Positions 31,530 to 39,320 of a stretch of 47,666 nt of DNA are shown here, one piece after another. Position numbers and translations under genes: made by a program. The DNA lies in NCBI GenBank assembly GCA_963530295.1, contig CAUSCF010000015.1, forward strand, positions 1 through 47,666. Reading direction: 5' to 3'. The notes under the pieces were generated by a model. That model saw nothing but the letters and a program-made list of their open reading frames with translations, had not been told where the DNA came from and searched no databases. This stretch comes from JABCPE02 sp963530295 (GTDB lineage Bacteria; Bacteroidota; Bacteroidia; Flavobacteriales; Weeksellaceae). Position 1 is the first letter of the stretch. Every line of letters begins with the position of its first letter.

Positions 31530-32159
31530 ATGATAAGAATTCTTTTATTAAGTTTGGTTCTGCTCGGAACGAGTGTAGAGGCACAGAAGAAAATAGGAAA
31601 AGAGGATGTTGTCCTCATTAAATCAGGGAAAAGTACTGAACCGATGAGGGTTTTGCAAATCACCAATCCCAAAGATTTGAAAATACTAAAAGATGTTTCC
31701 CGCCCAGTGGATGCCAAAGACCCTAATTTGAGGCTGTTAGCAGAGAGAATGCTCGCTACCGTGAAAGATGAACAGGGCGTAGGTATCGCCGCGCCGCAGG
31801 TAGGATTGAATATAAAGGCGATTTGGGTGCAGAGATTTGACAAGGAAGGAAAACCTTTTGAGTTTTTTGTAAATCCAGAAATCAAATGGATGTCTTCGGC
31901 GCTTAGACTTGGTGCGGAAGGTTGTCTTTCCATTCCAAACGAAAGAGGAGATGTCTATCGTAGCCTTGTGATAGATTTGGCTTATGAAACTTTGGACGGA
32001 GAGAAAAAACGAGAACTTGTAGAAGGTTTCACAGCGGTGATTTTCCAGCACGAGTATGACCACCTTATAGGGAAACTCTTCACAGAAAGGATAAAAGAGC
32101 AGAAACTGGGAACTTTCCTTAAAGCTGATGAAGTGAATAAGATTTATTACCAAAAGTAA
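31530..32159 (+). CDS. Peptide deformylase-like protein with a signal peptide
   Basis: 209 residues. All three deformylase motifs are intact: GVGIAAPQVG (about 83), EGCLSIP (about 130) and the metal-binding HEYDH (about 174). The N-terminus, however, is MIRILLLSLVLLGTSVEAQ, a convincing signal peptide ending in A-Q, followed by about 20 residues before the usual deformylase start region (MRVLQITNPKDLKILKDVS). Deformylase normally removes formyl groups from new proteins in the cytoplasm, so an exported copy is out of place. It could act on formylated peptides in the periplasm or have another hydrolase role. Starting at the internal Met (31644) would give a conventional cytosolic enzyme, but the upstream promoter and signal favour 31530. 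Confidence 0.88.
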   Translation: MIRILLLSLVLLGTSVEAQKKIGKEDVVLIKSGKSTEPMRVLQITNPKDLKILKDVSRPVDAKDPNLRLLAERMLATVKDEQGVGIAAPQVGLNIKAIWVQRFDKEGKPFEFFVNPEIKWMSSALRLGAEGCLSIPNERGDVYRSLVIDLAYETLDGEKKRELVEGFTAVIFQHEYDHLIGKLFTERIKEQKLGTFLKADEVNKIYYQK

Positions 32160-32177
32160 ATTTTAGGGAGAATTTCT

Positions 32178-32185
32178 TATTTTTG
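32178..32185 (+). promoter_or_regulatory. -7 box directly before recR
   Basis: TATTTTTG ends four bases before the recR ATG at 32190, which would place the transcript start at or next to the start codon (leaderless message). No clear -33 is seen; read-through from the deformylase-like gene is also possible. Confidence 0.4.
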
Positions 32186-32189
32186 CCGA

Positions 32190-32801
32190 ATGGAATACCC
32201 AAGTAAAGTATTATCCAGAGCAGTGGAGGAGATTTCTGGACTGCCAGGGATAGGCAAAAAATCGGCTCTTCGGCTGGCGCTGCATCTTCTCAGACAGCCT
32301 AAATCTCAGGGAATGGCGCTTTCGCAGGCTTTGGAAAGTCTGGTAACGAATATAAAATACTGCCAAGAGTGTCATAATTTTTCGGATTTTGATATCTGCG
32401 AAATCTGTGCTGATGAAAAGCGAAACGCCGAAACTCTCTGCATTGTAGAAGATGTAAGGGATGTTCTCGCAATAGAAAATACTTCTAAATATAACGGAAA
32501 ATATTTGGTTTTAGGAGGAAAAATTTCTCCGATGGAAGGCATAGGGCCGCACCAGCTGAATATTTCCAGCATTGAAAAAAAACTTAATGGAGAAACTCTA
32601 AAAGAAGTGATTTTTGCGCTGAGTGCCACGATGGAGGGCGATACTACGGCTTATTATATTTATAAGAAATTCAAGCATTTTAATGTAAAATTTTCCAGCA
32701 TCGCAAGGGGAATTTCGGTAGGGGATGAGCTGGAATATGCAGATGAGGTATCTCTCGGAAGGTCTATTATCAACAGGCTTCCGTACGATGAAGCAAAATA
32801 A
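32190..32801 (+). CDS. recR: Recombination mediator protein RecR
   Basis: 203 residues, the usual length. RecR works with RecO (and RecF) to load RecA on gapped DNA. The N-terminal helix-hairpin-helix EISGLPGIGKKSALRLALHLL is followed by the zinc finger CQECHNFSDFDICEIC, the Toprim domain LCIVEDVRDVLAIE with YLVLGGKISPMEGIGPHQLNI, and the C-terminal Walker-B-like ARGISVGDELEYADEVSLGRSIINR. It lies 30 bases after the deformylase-like gene and is followed by a terminator. Confidence 0.97.
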   Translation: MEYPSKVLSRAVEEISGLPGIGKKSALRLALHLLRQPKSQGMALSQALESLVTNIKYCQECHNFSDFDICEICADEKRNAETLCIVEDVRDVLAIENTSKYNGKYLVLGGKISPMEGIGPHQLNISSIEKKLNGETLKEVIFALSATMEGDTTAYYIYKKFKHFNVKFSSIARGISVGDELEYADEVSLGRSIINRLPYDEAK

Positions 32802-32820
32802 AATTTACAAATACAAATAA

Positions 32821-32850
32821 AATAAATCGCCTTTTATAGGCGATTTATTT
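32821..32850. terminator. Bidirectional terminator between recR and pepT
   Basis: An 11-bp stem, AATAAATCGCC (32821-32831) / GGCGATTTATT (32839-32849), with A- and T-rich flanks separates the convergent genes. Confidence 0.9.
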
Positions 32851-34104
32851 TTATAATTTCTCTACTTCTTGAGCGATTTTGATGATAACTTCTGTGGCTT
32901 TTTCCATAGATTCTAATGGAACATATTCATAAGGCCCATGGAAGTTAAGTCCTCCTGCGAAGATATTAGGGCAAGGAAGTCCCATATAGGACAGCTGTGC
33001 GCCATCGGTTCCGCCTCGGATAGCCTTCACTTCTGGAGTGATTCCAAGGTTTTTCATGGCTCTTTCTGCCACTTCTATGATGTGCATTTTGCCTTCGAAT
33101 TGTTTTTTCATGTTGAGATATTGCTCTTTTATCTCTATTTCAAAGACATTTTCGCCATATTTTTGGTTGAATTCCGCTACTTTTTCTGTGATGAATTTTT
33201 TGCGGTTTTCAAATTTCTGCTCATCGTGGTCACGGATGATGTATTGTAGTTTTGCTTCGGAAACATCGGCTTTTAGGTCTAATAGATGATAAAAACCTTC
33301 AAAACCTCTCGTAGTAGAAGGAGTTTCGTTGGCAGGGAGCGACTGGATAAACTCAGCAGCGAGAAGCCCAGTATTTACCATTTTTCCGTAAGCATAACCA
33401 GGGTGTACGCTCAGTCCGTGGATTTTTACAACCGCTCCAGCTGCATTAAAGTTCTCATATTCTATCTCGCCCACATCACTTCCGTCCATGGTGTAAGCCC
33501 ATTCAGCACCGAATTTTTCTACATTGAACTTGTGTGCTCCTTTCCCGATTTCTTCATCAGGGTTGAATCCCACAGCTATTCGCCCGTGTTTTATCTCAGG
33601 ATGCTGGATGAGGTATTCTGCGGCTGTCATGATTTCTGCTACACCCGCCTTGTCATCAGCTCCGAGAAGGCTCGTTCCGTCCGTAGTGATTAGGGTTTGT
33701 CCCTTGTATTGTTTCAGGTTTTCGAACTTGTTGGGAGAGAGGGTGAAGCCTGTCTTTTGGTTAAGAAGCAGGTCGCCTCCATCGTAATTTTCCCAAATTT
33801 GAGGGTTTACATCTTTACCATTGAAATCAGGCGAAGTGTCAAAATGGGCGATAAATCCCACAGTAGGCACTTTTTTCTCTATATTAGATGGGATAAATCC
33901 GTATACATAGGCGTTTTCATCGATAGAGACATCTTCCAGACCGATGGCTTTCATTTCCTCAAAAAGATATTTTGCGATGTCCCACTGTTGCGGAGAACTT
34001 GGCGTTTCCTCACATTCAGGGTCGCTGGTGGAATATATTTTTACATAAGTTAAAAAGCGCTGAAGGAGTTTTTCTCTCCATTCTTGATTGAAGTTTATTT
34101 TCAT
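32851..34104 (-). CDS. pepT: Peptidase T (tripeptide aminopeptidase, M20B)
   Basis: 417 residues, the normal length. This cytosolic dinuclear zinc enzyme removes the N-terminal residue from tripeptides. Ligand and catalytic motifs are VGFIAHFDTSPDFNG (His), TTDGTSLLGADDKAGVAEIM (bridging Asp), VGFNPDEEIGKGAHKF (catalytic Glu pair), AYTMDGSDVGEIEYE (Asp), AIRGGTDGAQLSYMGLPCPN, and GGLNFHGPYEYVPLESM (last His). With pepD and the amino-acid symporter it fits peptide use. No TAnnTTTG box was seen upstream. Confidence 0.96.
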   Translation of the reverse strand: MKINFNQEWREKLLQRFLTYVKIYSTSDPECEETPSSPQQWDIAKYLFEEMKAIGLEDVSIDENAYVYGFIPSNIEKKVPTVGFIAHFDTSPDFNGKDVNPQIWENYDGGDLLLNQKTGFTLSPNKFENLKQYKGQTLITTDGTSLLGADDKAGVAEIMTAAEYLIQHPEIKHGRIAVGFNPDEEIGKGAHKFNVEKFGAEWAYTMDGSDVGEIEYENFNAAGAVVKIHGLSVHPGYAYGKMVNTGLLAAEFIQSLPANETPSTTRGFEGFYHLLDLKADVSEAKLQYIIRDHDEQKFENRKKFITEKVAEFNQKYGENVFEIEIKEQYLNMKKQFEGKMHIIEVAERAMKNLGITPEVKAIRGGTDGAQLSYMGLPCPNIFAGGLNFHGPYEYVPLESMEKATEVIIKIAQEVEKL

Positions 34105-34130
34105 AATATTGTAGTTTATATAATGATTTT

Positions 34131-34937
34131 TTAAAATACAGGTTTGCCGTTAAGATATTTAAAATTCCATGTTTGCTCTTGTCTAGAAACAGTATCTATT
34201 TTATTTAAAGGAATAGAAAAATTCACGGAGAATTTTTGATATTTTCGGTAGTTGTTTTTTGATAGAGAGCGAATAAAAACTTCATCAAAAATACCAAGTT
34301 CTTTCAATGGATTTTCTGTATTATCATAGTTAGAAAACACTTGAATATCTCTGATTTTTGAGGTTTCATTGTCTCTATTGTATACATAATAAGGTTTATA
34401 CTCTCTATTTGTTTTCTTGCTTCCATACCTTGTTACTATACTATCTAAGTTTCCAGCAGAATTGAAGTAATATCTGTGCTTTTTCCAAGGTCCTTTTTCT
34501 AGGTGGGTTACTTCATGAAGCACATCGCCTTTATATTCAAAAACTAAAGAATCATTAAGGTTTATGATTTCTGTAATTTTATCTTGGTTGAATTTGATTA
34601 GTTTTTTGTATTTTTTAACATAGAATCTTGGCGTTGATTTTAATTCAATGGATACAAGGTTTTGTCCATACTTGATATCATAATATATACTATCTATACT
34701 GATTTCACTACGAATAAGAGGATTGGTATAGCTTTTTTTAGTGTAATGTGTGCCATCATTAGTTAATTTAACAAGAGGGTAAGCAAAAGGATTTGTAATA
34801 TCATAATCCATGAACGAAAGGTTATACCCACTGATAAATTCTTTTTTCCCTGTTGTTTGGATTTCATTGTAAGAATCTTCTCTACATCCCACTAAAACAA
34901 GTAGAACACCTAAAATTAAGAAATTATTTTTTTTCAT
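34131..34937 (-). CDS. Hypothetical lipoprotein
   Basis: 268 residues; I do not recognise the family. A lipoprotein signal ends at LVGC (Cys about residue 18, then REDS). The rest looks beta-rich with many Tyr, Lys and Asn residues (SIYYDIKYGQNLVSIEL, HRYYFNSAGNLDSIVTRYGSKKT, FKYLNGKPVF), recalling the repeated beta-strand pattern of YD-like or hypothetical lipoproteins of Bacteroidota. It is more AT-rich than pepT and fabI around it. It starts upstream of pepT on the same strand with a 26-base gap, and has TATCTTTA (near-consensus -7) before its ATG. Confidence 0.75.
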   Translation of the reverse strand: MKKNNFLILGVLLVLVGCREDSYNEIQTTGKKEFISGYNLSFMDYDITNPFAYPLVKLTNDGTHYTKKSYTNPLIRSEISIDSIYYDIKYGQNLVSIELKSTPRFYVKKYKKLIKFNQDKITEIINLNDSLVFEYKGDVLHEVTHLEKGPWKKHRYYFNSAGNLDSIVTRYGSKKTNREYKPYYVYNRDNETSKIRDIQVFSNYDNTENPLKELGIFDEVFIRSLSKNNYRKYQKFSVNFSIPLNKIDTVSRQEQTWNFKYLNGKPVF

Positions 34938-34996
34938 AAAAAATTTTTGGGATAAAGATAAGGCTAAAACTTTAATTATGGAAATGATTAAAATAA

Positions 34997-35025
34997 AAAA
35001 GATGACTTAAAAAAGCCATCTTTTA
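34997..35025 (-). terminator. Imperfect terminator downstream of fabI
   Basis: AAAAGATG / CATCTTTT arms with an inner C-G pair and one A/C mismatch form a hairpin around TTAAAAAA. It lies just beyond the fabI stop on the minus strand, with T-rich sequence following. Confidence 0.6.
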
Positions 35026-35039
35026 TTTATTTTGGAAAA

Positions 35040-35849
35040 TTATCCTTTGTTGTATCTTTCCATTACTTTTGTGGAAACTCCTGTGTTGCTGAATCCACCA
35101 TCATGGAAGAGATTCTGCATTGTTACCTTTCTCGTAAGGTCAGAGAAAAGGGAAATACAGTAGTCTGCACATTCCGCAGCAGTCGCGTTTCCTAGTGGAG
35201 ACATATCTTCTGCAAATTTGATGAATCCGTCAAAACCTTTTACTCCTTGTCCTGCCGTAGTCATTGTAGGCGACTGGGAAATGGTATTGACACGCACTTT
35301 TCTTTCGCCCCAGTAATATCCGAAAGATCTAGCGATGCTCTCAAGGTAAGACTTGTTGTCCGCCATATCGTTATAATCAGGGAAAGTTCTCTGAGCCGCG
35401 ATGTAAGAAAGCGCAAGGATACTGCCCCACTCATTCATACAGTCTTTTTCCCAAGCGAGTTTCATCACCCTGTGGAAAGATACCACAGATACATCCCAGC
35501 CTTTTTCCAGCCAGTCGTAGTTGAGCTCTGTGTAGTGTTTTCCTTTTCTTACATTCACAGACATCCCGATAGAGTGTAGAATGAAGTCTATTTTCCCGAA
35601 TTTTGCGATAGCATGGTCAAATAATTTTTCTAAATCTTCCATAGAAGTCGCATCAGCAGGAACGATATCCGCACCTGTTTTCTCTGCTAAACTATTGATT
35701 TCTCCCATTCTCATAGCGATAGGAGCGTTAGTTAGTACAAATTCAGCACCTTCTTCGTGGCATCTTTCTGCTACTTTCCAAGCGATAGAGTTTTCATCTA
35801 AAGCTCCGAAGATAATTCCTTTTTTTCCTTTTAAAAGTCCGTATGACAT
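35040..35849 (-). CDS. fabI: Enoyl-[acyl-carrier-protein] reductase (NADH)
   Basis: 269 residues. FabI performs the last reduction of each fatty-acid elongation cycle; it is the triclosan target family. This short-chain dehydrogenase-like protein starts MSYGLLKGKKGIIFGALDENSIAWKVAE (cofactor site). Substrate and catalytic residues appear as DFILHSIGMS and DYNDMADNKSYLE (Tyr-x6-Lys), then VRVNTISQSPTMTTAGQGV. The insertion RSFGYYWGERK is usual for Flavobacteriia as far as I recall. The ATG at 35849 fits the family start. No TAnnTTTG box is seen immediately upstream. Confidence 0.95.
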   Translation of the reverse strand: MSYGLLKGKKGIIFGALDENSIAWKVAERCHEEGAEFVLTNAPIAMRMGEINSLAEKTGADIVPADATSMEDLEKLFDHAIAKFGKIDFILHSIGMSVNVRKGKHYTELNYDWLEKGWDVSVVSFHRVMKLAWEKDCMNEWGSILALSYIAAQRTFPDYNDMADNKSYLESIARSFGYYWGERKVRVNTISQSPTMTTAGQGVKGFDGFIKFAEDMSPLGNATAAECADYCISLFSDLTRKVTMQNLFHDGGFSNTGVSTKVMERYNKG

Positions 35850-35888
35850 AATATTTTAGAATAAATTAATTAAAAAAATAAAAAAATG

Positions 35889-35921
35889 AAAACACGAGAA
35901 TCAATGTTTTTCCCGTGTTTT
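35889..35921 (-). terminator. Terminator of the BI-1 gene
   Basis: AAAACACG (35889-35896) pairs with CGTGTTTT (35914-35921), with further inner GAA/TTC pairs. On the minus strand it is followed by CATTTTTTTATTTTTTT. It lies 12 bases after the BI-1 stop. Confidence 0.75.
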
Positions 35922-35933
35922 AGAACTATTTTG

Positions 35934-36623
35934 TTAGTCTTTTCTGCTCATTAAAATTCTCAAAACATACCAGAATAGAAGCATCACAGAAGAGAATAGC
36001 TGTAATGAAGCTCCTACATACTGTTCTGTTGTATAGACATTTTTGAGCTGGTTAGTTTGGTAGAGAATACTTGCTCCTGCTAGGAAAACCATTCCAACAG
36101 AGAACCAAAGTCCAAGATTGAACCCGAAAAGCATTCCTGCAACGATTAACCCAAGAGAAATAAACCCTCCAATAACGATAAAACTTCTTAAGAAAGAAAA
36201 ATCTCTTTTAGAAGTAAGAGCCACACCTGTAAGCCCTAAAAATAACATGAAAGTAATCAATCCTGCTTGTAAAATAACTTTGCCACCTGTGTAAGCAACA
36301 GCTATATAAATCAATGGCAAGAAAATAATTGCTTCCAAAAGCACATAAAAACCTAATCCAGCATACTGCACAGCACGGCTGCTCGCCATAGTCCATTTTT
36401 CGGCCAGCATAGAAGCCAGCCAAAATCCACCGATGATTAGTAGCCATACATACTTCTGAGAAACCATTCCCATGATAAGTTCAGCAGGAACTACCATTAG
36501 TAAAGCAGTTTCTACAAAGATGAAAGCCAAAATAGCCAACGCCACATGCATATAGGTTTTTCTATAAAAAGAAGCTTTTTGCTCCTCAGTGGACATTGCT
36601 ACCAATTGATTTGTAAATTCCAT
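35934..36623 (-). CDS. Bax inhibitor-1 / YccA family membrane protein
   Basis: 229 residues with seven hydrophobic segments, an inner-membrane BI-1-like protein. Typical features are the N-terminal FYRKTYMHVALAILAFIFVETALL, the central FYVLLEAIIFLPLIYIA, TFMLFLGLTGVALTSKRDFSFLRSFI, and the late GASILYQTNQLKNVY followed by ASLQLFSSVMLLFWYVLRIL, which holds the conserved acidic/Asn region of the family (a Ca2+ leak or pH-sensing pore in relatives). Bacterial members have been tied to FtsH and membrane-stress control; the specific role here is unknown. TATATTTG at 36660-36653 is its promoter. Confidence 0.92.
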   Translation of the reverse strand: MEFTNQLVAMSTEEQKASFYRKTYMHVALAILAFIFVETALLMVVPAELIMGMVSQKYVWLLIIGGFWLASMLAEKWTMASSRAVQYAGLGFYVLLEAIIFLPLIYIAVAYTGGKVILQAGLITFMLFLGLTGVALTSKRDFSFLRSFIVIGGFISLGLIVAGMLFGFNLGLWFSVGMVFLAGASILYQTNQLKNVYTTEQYVGASLQLFSSVMLLFWYVLRILMSRKD

Positions 36624-36652
36624 AAAAGTTTTTGTTTTTAAATTTAATTCTA

Positions 36653-36681
36653 CAAATATAAATATTTTTTTGGAAAAGCAA
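36653..36681 (-). promoter_or_regulatory. Promoter of the BI-1 gene
   Basis: TTG (36681-36679) followed after 18 bases by TATATTTG (36660-36653) on the minus strand lies 29 bases before the ATG at 36623. Confidence 0.55.
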
Positions 36682-36683
36682 TT

Positions 36684-37721
36684 TTACAGATGACTTAAAA
36701 ACGCCATTGTATCCACATTATCAGCATAGGTGTCTAATTCAGGATGCTGCGCCTCTCCAAGTCCGATAGCCGCAGGGATTTCAAGTGTAGAATTTGCTAC
36801 AACGCACTGAATGTTTTCCTCGTTTTCCGAAAGGAAATTCTGGACATCGTTTATCGTTTCGTATCGGCTGAAATTGATGACAGACAGCGGACTGAAGAGT
36901 TTTTCATCTTCTTTGAGCATTACGAAATTATTGTCCCAAAACTGCTCTTGATTCAGCAGGTAAATGGCTCTGTTGTAGTCGTAATTATTGGCGTATAGGT
37001 TATGATTGATAATTTCTTTAAAGTTGATAAAATTCTCAAACAACCTATCCAAAGGCATTTCGGAAGGAATGAACAGTCGGGTAACATTTCGGCAGCCCAG
37101 CCCAAAATATCGGAAGATATCCTCCGCGAGAGCCTGGATTTCCTCATTAGTTTCATCGCCTTTTAAAACTCCGATGGAAGTTCTGTTTTTTCTGATGATG
37201 TTCGGTACATCTTTGAAATAATATTCCAAATATCGGGCAGTATTATTGCTTCCTGTAGCGATGACAGCATCATAATTTTCTAATTTTTCCACAAAATGAA
37301 ACTCCAAAATCCCACCGCTGAGCTCGTTCCATTTATTAAGTAAAAAAGGTAAAATCAGTCTGTCCTTGGAGGAGAGTTTTATCAATGGAATGTTTCCGCT
37401 TAGTAAAACGCAGATAACATCATGAAAGCCTACCAAAGGGATGTTTCCAGCGAGAATCAGCCCGATTTTTTTCGGAGTGGAAGAAAAATGATATTGACCA
37501 GTCCAAGCAGATATTTTCTCTTCGGTAAGGTTTTTTGCCCAGCTTTTTAGGCAAAATCTTACGCTTTCTTCTGTAAACCAAGGATTTTCTATTTCAGATT
37601 TTTTTATCAAGGAAGCAAATTTGCTTTCTTCTTCATTGAAATTCTCTGGTTTAGTGGAGAGAAATCGGTTAAAAAAATCTCCCAACTGCGATAAAGAGGA
37701 AACTATTTTATCATTTTTCAT
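36684..37721 (-). CDS. LuxC-like acyl-CoA reductase
   Basis: 345 residues from ATG 37721 (MKNDKIVSSLSQLGDFF). The frame is open to 37763, but that start would lie inside the divergent ferredoxin promoter. Family features are GLILAGNIPLVGFHDVICVLLSGN, NYDAVIATGSNNTARYLEYYF, RTSIGVLKGDE, and the active-site region YFGLGCRNVTRLFIP with the Cys that carries the acyl thioester in LuxC. LuxC reduces fatty acyl groups to aldehydes in the lux system, but in Bacteroidota the gene occurs without luxAB and its substrate is unknown. The neighbour is a divergently transcribed ferredoxin. Confidence 0.87.
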   Translation of the reverse strand: MKNDKIVSSLSQLGDFFNRFLSTKPENFNEEESKFASLIKKSEIENPWFTEESVRFCLKSWAKNLTEEKISAWTGQYHFSSTPKKIGLILAGNIPLVGFHDVICVLLSGNIPLIKLSSKDRLILPFLLNKWNELSGGILEFHFVEKLENYDAVIATGSNNTARYLEYYFKDVPNIIRKNRTSIGVLKGDETNEEIQALAEDIFRYFGLGCRNVTRLFIPSEMPLDRLFENFINFKEIINHNLYANNYDYNRAIYLLNQEQFWDNNFVMLKEDEKLFSPLSVINFSRYETINDVQNFLSENEENIQCVVANSTLEIPAAIGLGEAQHPELDTYADNVDTMAFLSHL

Positions 37722-37726
37722 AAATA

Positions 37727-37758
37727 TTGTTTTTATATAAATAAAGTTTTTAACTTTG
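37727..37758 (+). promoter_or_regulatory. Ferredoxin gene promoter
   Basis: TTG at 37727-37729, a 21-base spacer and TAACTTTG at 37751-37758 match the -33/-7 pattern; ATG 37784 follows 25 bases later. Confidence 0.65.
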
Positions 37759-37783
37759 TGCAAAATTAAAAAATATAATACTA

Positions 37784-38134
37784 ATGGCTATCAAAATAAC
37801 GGACGAATGTATCAACTGTGGAGCATGTGAGCCTGAATGTCCCAACAATGCCATTTATGAAAGTGCAGTGGATTGGAGGGCTTCAGATGGGACTATATTA
37901 TCAGGAATGGTGACTTTTCCCTCGGGACTTACTTTGGATGCTGATGAGGCACAGCCGCCAGTGAGTGATGATACATATTTCATAGTAACGGATAAATGTA
38001 CGGAATGTATAGGTTTTCATAATGAACCGCAGTGCGCCGCAGTGTGTCCTGTGGACTGCTGTGTGCCAGATGAAGACCATGTGGAGACAGAGGAGCAGCT
38101 TCTCACGAAGAAGGCGTTCATGCATGGAGAATAA
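37784..38134 (+). CDS. 4Fe-4S dicluster ferredoxin
   Basis: 116 residues, a small cytoplasmic electron carrier. Cluster 1 is CINCGACEPECP. Cluster 2 is CTECIGFHNEPQCAAVCPVDCC, with the longer insert between the second and third cysteines seen in YfhL-like and Allochromatium-type ferredoxins. An acidic insert separates the two sites. It could serve the ferredoxin-dependent 2-oxoacid oxidoreductase whose alpha subunit is at 27318-29147, but nothing in the sequence proves it. It is followed by a 99-base gap before serC. Confidence 0.94.
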   Translation: MAIKITDECINCGACEPECPNNAIYESAVDWRASDGTILSGMVTFPSGLTLDADEAQPPVSDDTYFIVTDKCTECIGFHNEPQCAAVCPVDCCVPDEDHVETEEQLLTKKAFMHGE

Positions 38135-38233
38135 TTTTCCTGATTCTTTTGGAAGAATGCAGAAAAATAATTACCTTTAAACCCAAGTTTATTTTAATAA
38201 AAATTTAAAAAGTCGTATATAAAAATTAAAACA

Positions 38234-39289
38234 ATGAAAAAGCACAATTTCAGCGCAGGACCATGTATTTTGCCACAAGAAGTTTTCCAGAAATCAGCAG
38301 AAGCTATTTTGGATTTTAATGGTATCGGATTATCATTACTTGAGATTTCTCACAGAAGTAAAGATTTCATCGAAGTAATGGATGAGGCTAGAGCCATCGT
38401 AAAAAGACTAATGAAATTAGGAGATGATTATGATGTACTTTATCTAGGAGGAGGAGCATCTTTACAGTTTGTAATGGTTCCTTTTAACTTGATGAAAGTA
38501 GGAGGGAAGGCAGCTTACACAGATACAGGAACTTGGGCAGCAGGTGCAATTAAAGAAGCTAAACGACTTGGACAAGTGGATATCGTAGGTTCTTCTAAAG
38601 AAGAAAACTATTCTTTCATCCCAAAAGACTATACTGTGGGTGCAGAGTATGACTATTTCCATTGTACTTCTAACAATACTATTTTCGGTACACAGATGAA
38701 ATCTTTCCCAAAAGTAGAAACATCTCTAGTGTGCGATATGTCTTCGGATATTTTCAGTAGAGAGATAGATTTCTCTCAGTTTGACCTTATCTATGCTGGA
38801 GCTCAGAAGAATATGGGACCTGCAGGAGCTACTTTAGTAGTAGTGAAAAAGGATATTTTAGGAAAAACAGGAAGAGATATTCCTTCTTATTTAGATTATC
38901 AAGTTCACATCAGCAAAGATGCGATGTTTAATACACCTCCTGTATTCCCTATTTATGCGAGTTTGCTTACATTACAGCATCTTGAAAAAAATGGTGGAAT
39001 AGCAGCAGCAGAGCAGAGAAATAATGCGAAAGCAAAACTTCTTTATGATGAAATAGACAGAAACCCATTATTTGAGAGTTTCTGCCGTCCAGAAGACCGT
39101 TCTAATATGAATGTTTCTTTCAAACTTTTAGATGAATCTAAAAAAGAAGCGTTTGACAAAGCTTGGAAAGAAGCAGGAATCAATGGTCTAAATGGACATA
39201 GAAACTTGGGAGGATACAGAGCAAGTATGTACAATGCCCTACCAATAGAAAGTGTACAGGTATTGGTAGATGTAATGAGATCCATTTAA
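38234..39289 (+). CDS. serC: Phosphoserine aminotransferase
   Basis: 351 residues. SerC is a PLP enzyme that makes phosphoserine from phosphohydroxypyruvate, and also 4-phosphohydroxythreonine in the DXP-dependent vitamin B6 pathway served by pdxJ. Motifs are HNFSAGPCILPQEV, LEISHRSKDFIEVMDEA, VLYLGGGASLQFVMVPFNL, DTGTWAAGAIKEAK, the PLP-lysine region YAGAQKNMGPAGATLVVVKKD, and C-terminal GLNGHRNLGGYRASMYNALP. A near-consensus TACCTTTA box lies about 60 bases upstream. The next gene, DUF1015, follows after 31 bases; serA, which I recall between these two in other Bacteroidota, is absent. Confidence 0.96.
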   Translation: MKKHNFSAGPCILPQEVFQKSAEAILDFNGIGLSLLEISHRSKDFIEVMDEARAIVKRLMKLGDDYDVLYLGGGASLQFVMVPFNLMKVGGKAAYTDTGTWAAGAIKEAKRLGQVDIVGSSKEENYSFIPKDYTVGAEYDYFHCTSNNTIFGTQMKSFPKVETSLVCDMSSDIFSREIDFSQFDLIYAGAQKNMGPAGATLVVVKKDILGKTGRDIPSYLDYQVHISKDAMFNTPPVFPIYASLLTLQHLEKNGGIAAAEQRNNAKAKLLYDEIDRNPLFESFCRPEDRSNMNVSFKLLDESKKEAFDKAWKEAGINGLNGHRNLGGYRASMYNALPIESVQVLVDVMRSI

Positions 39290-39320
39290 AATCATTATTA
39301 AAGCATAAAAAACAAGATTT

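Noticed and set aside
37722..37763. Upstream start of the LuxC-like gene
   Set aside because: It would lie inside the divergent ferredoxin promoter; ATG 37721 gives a normal N-terminus.
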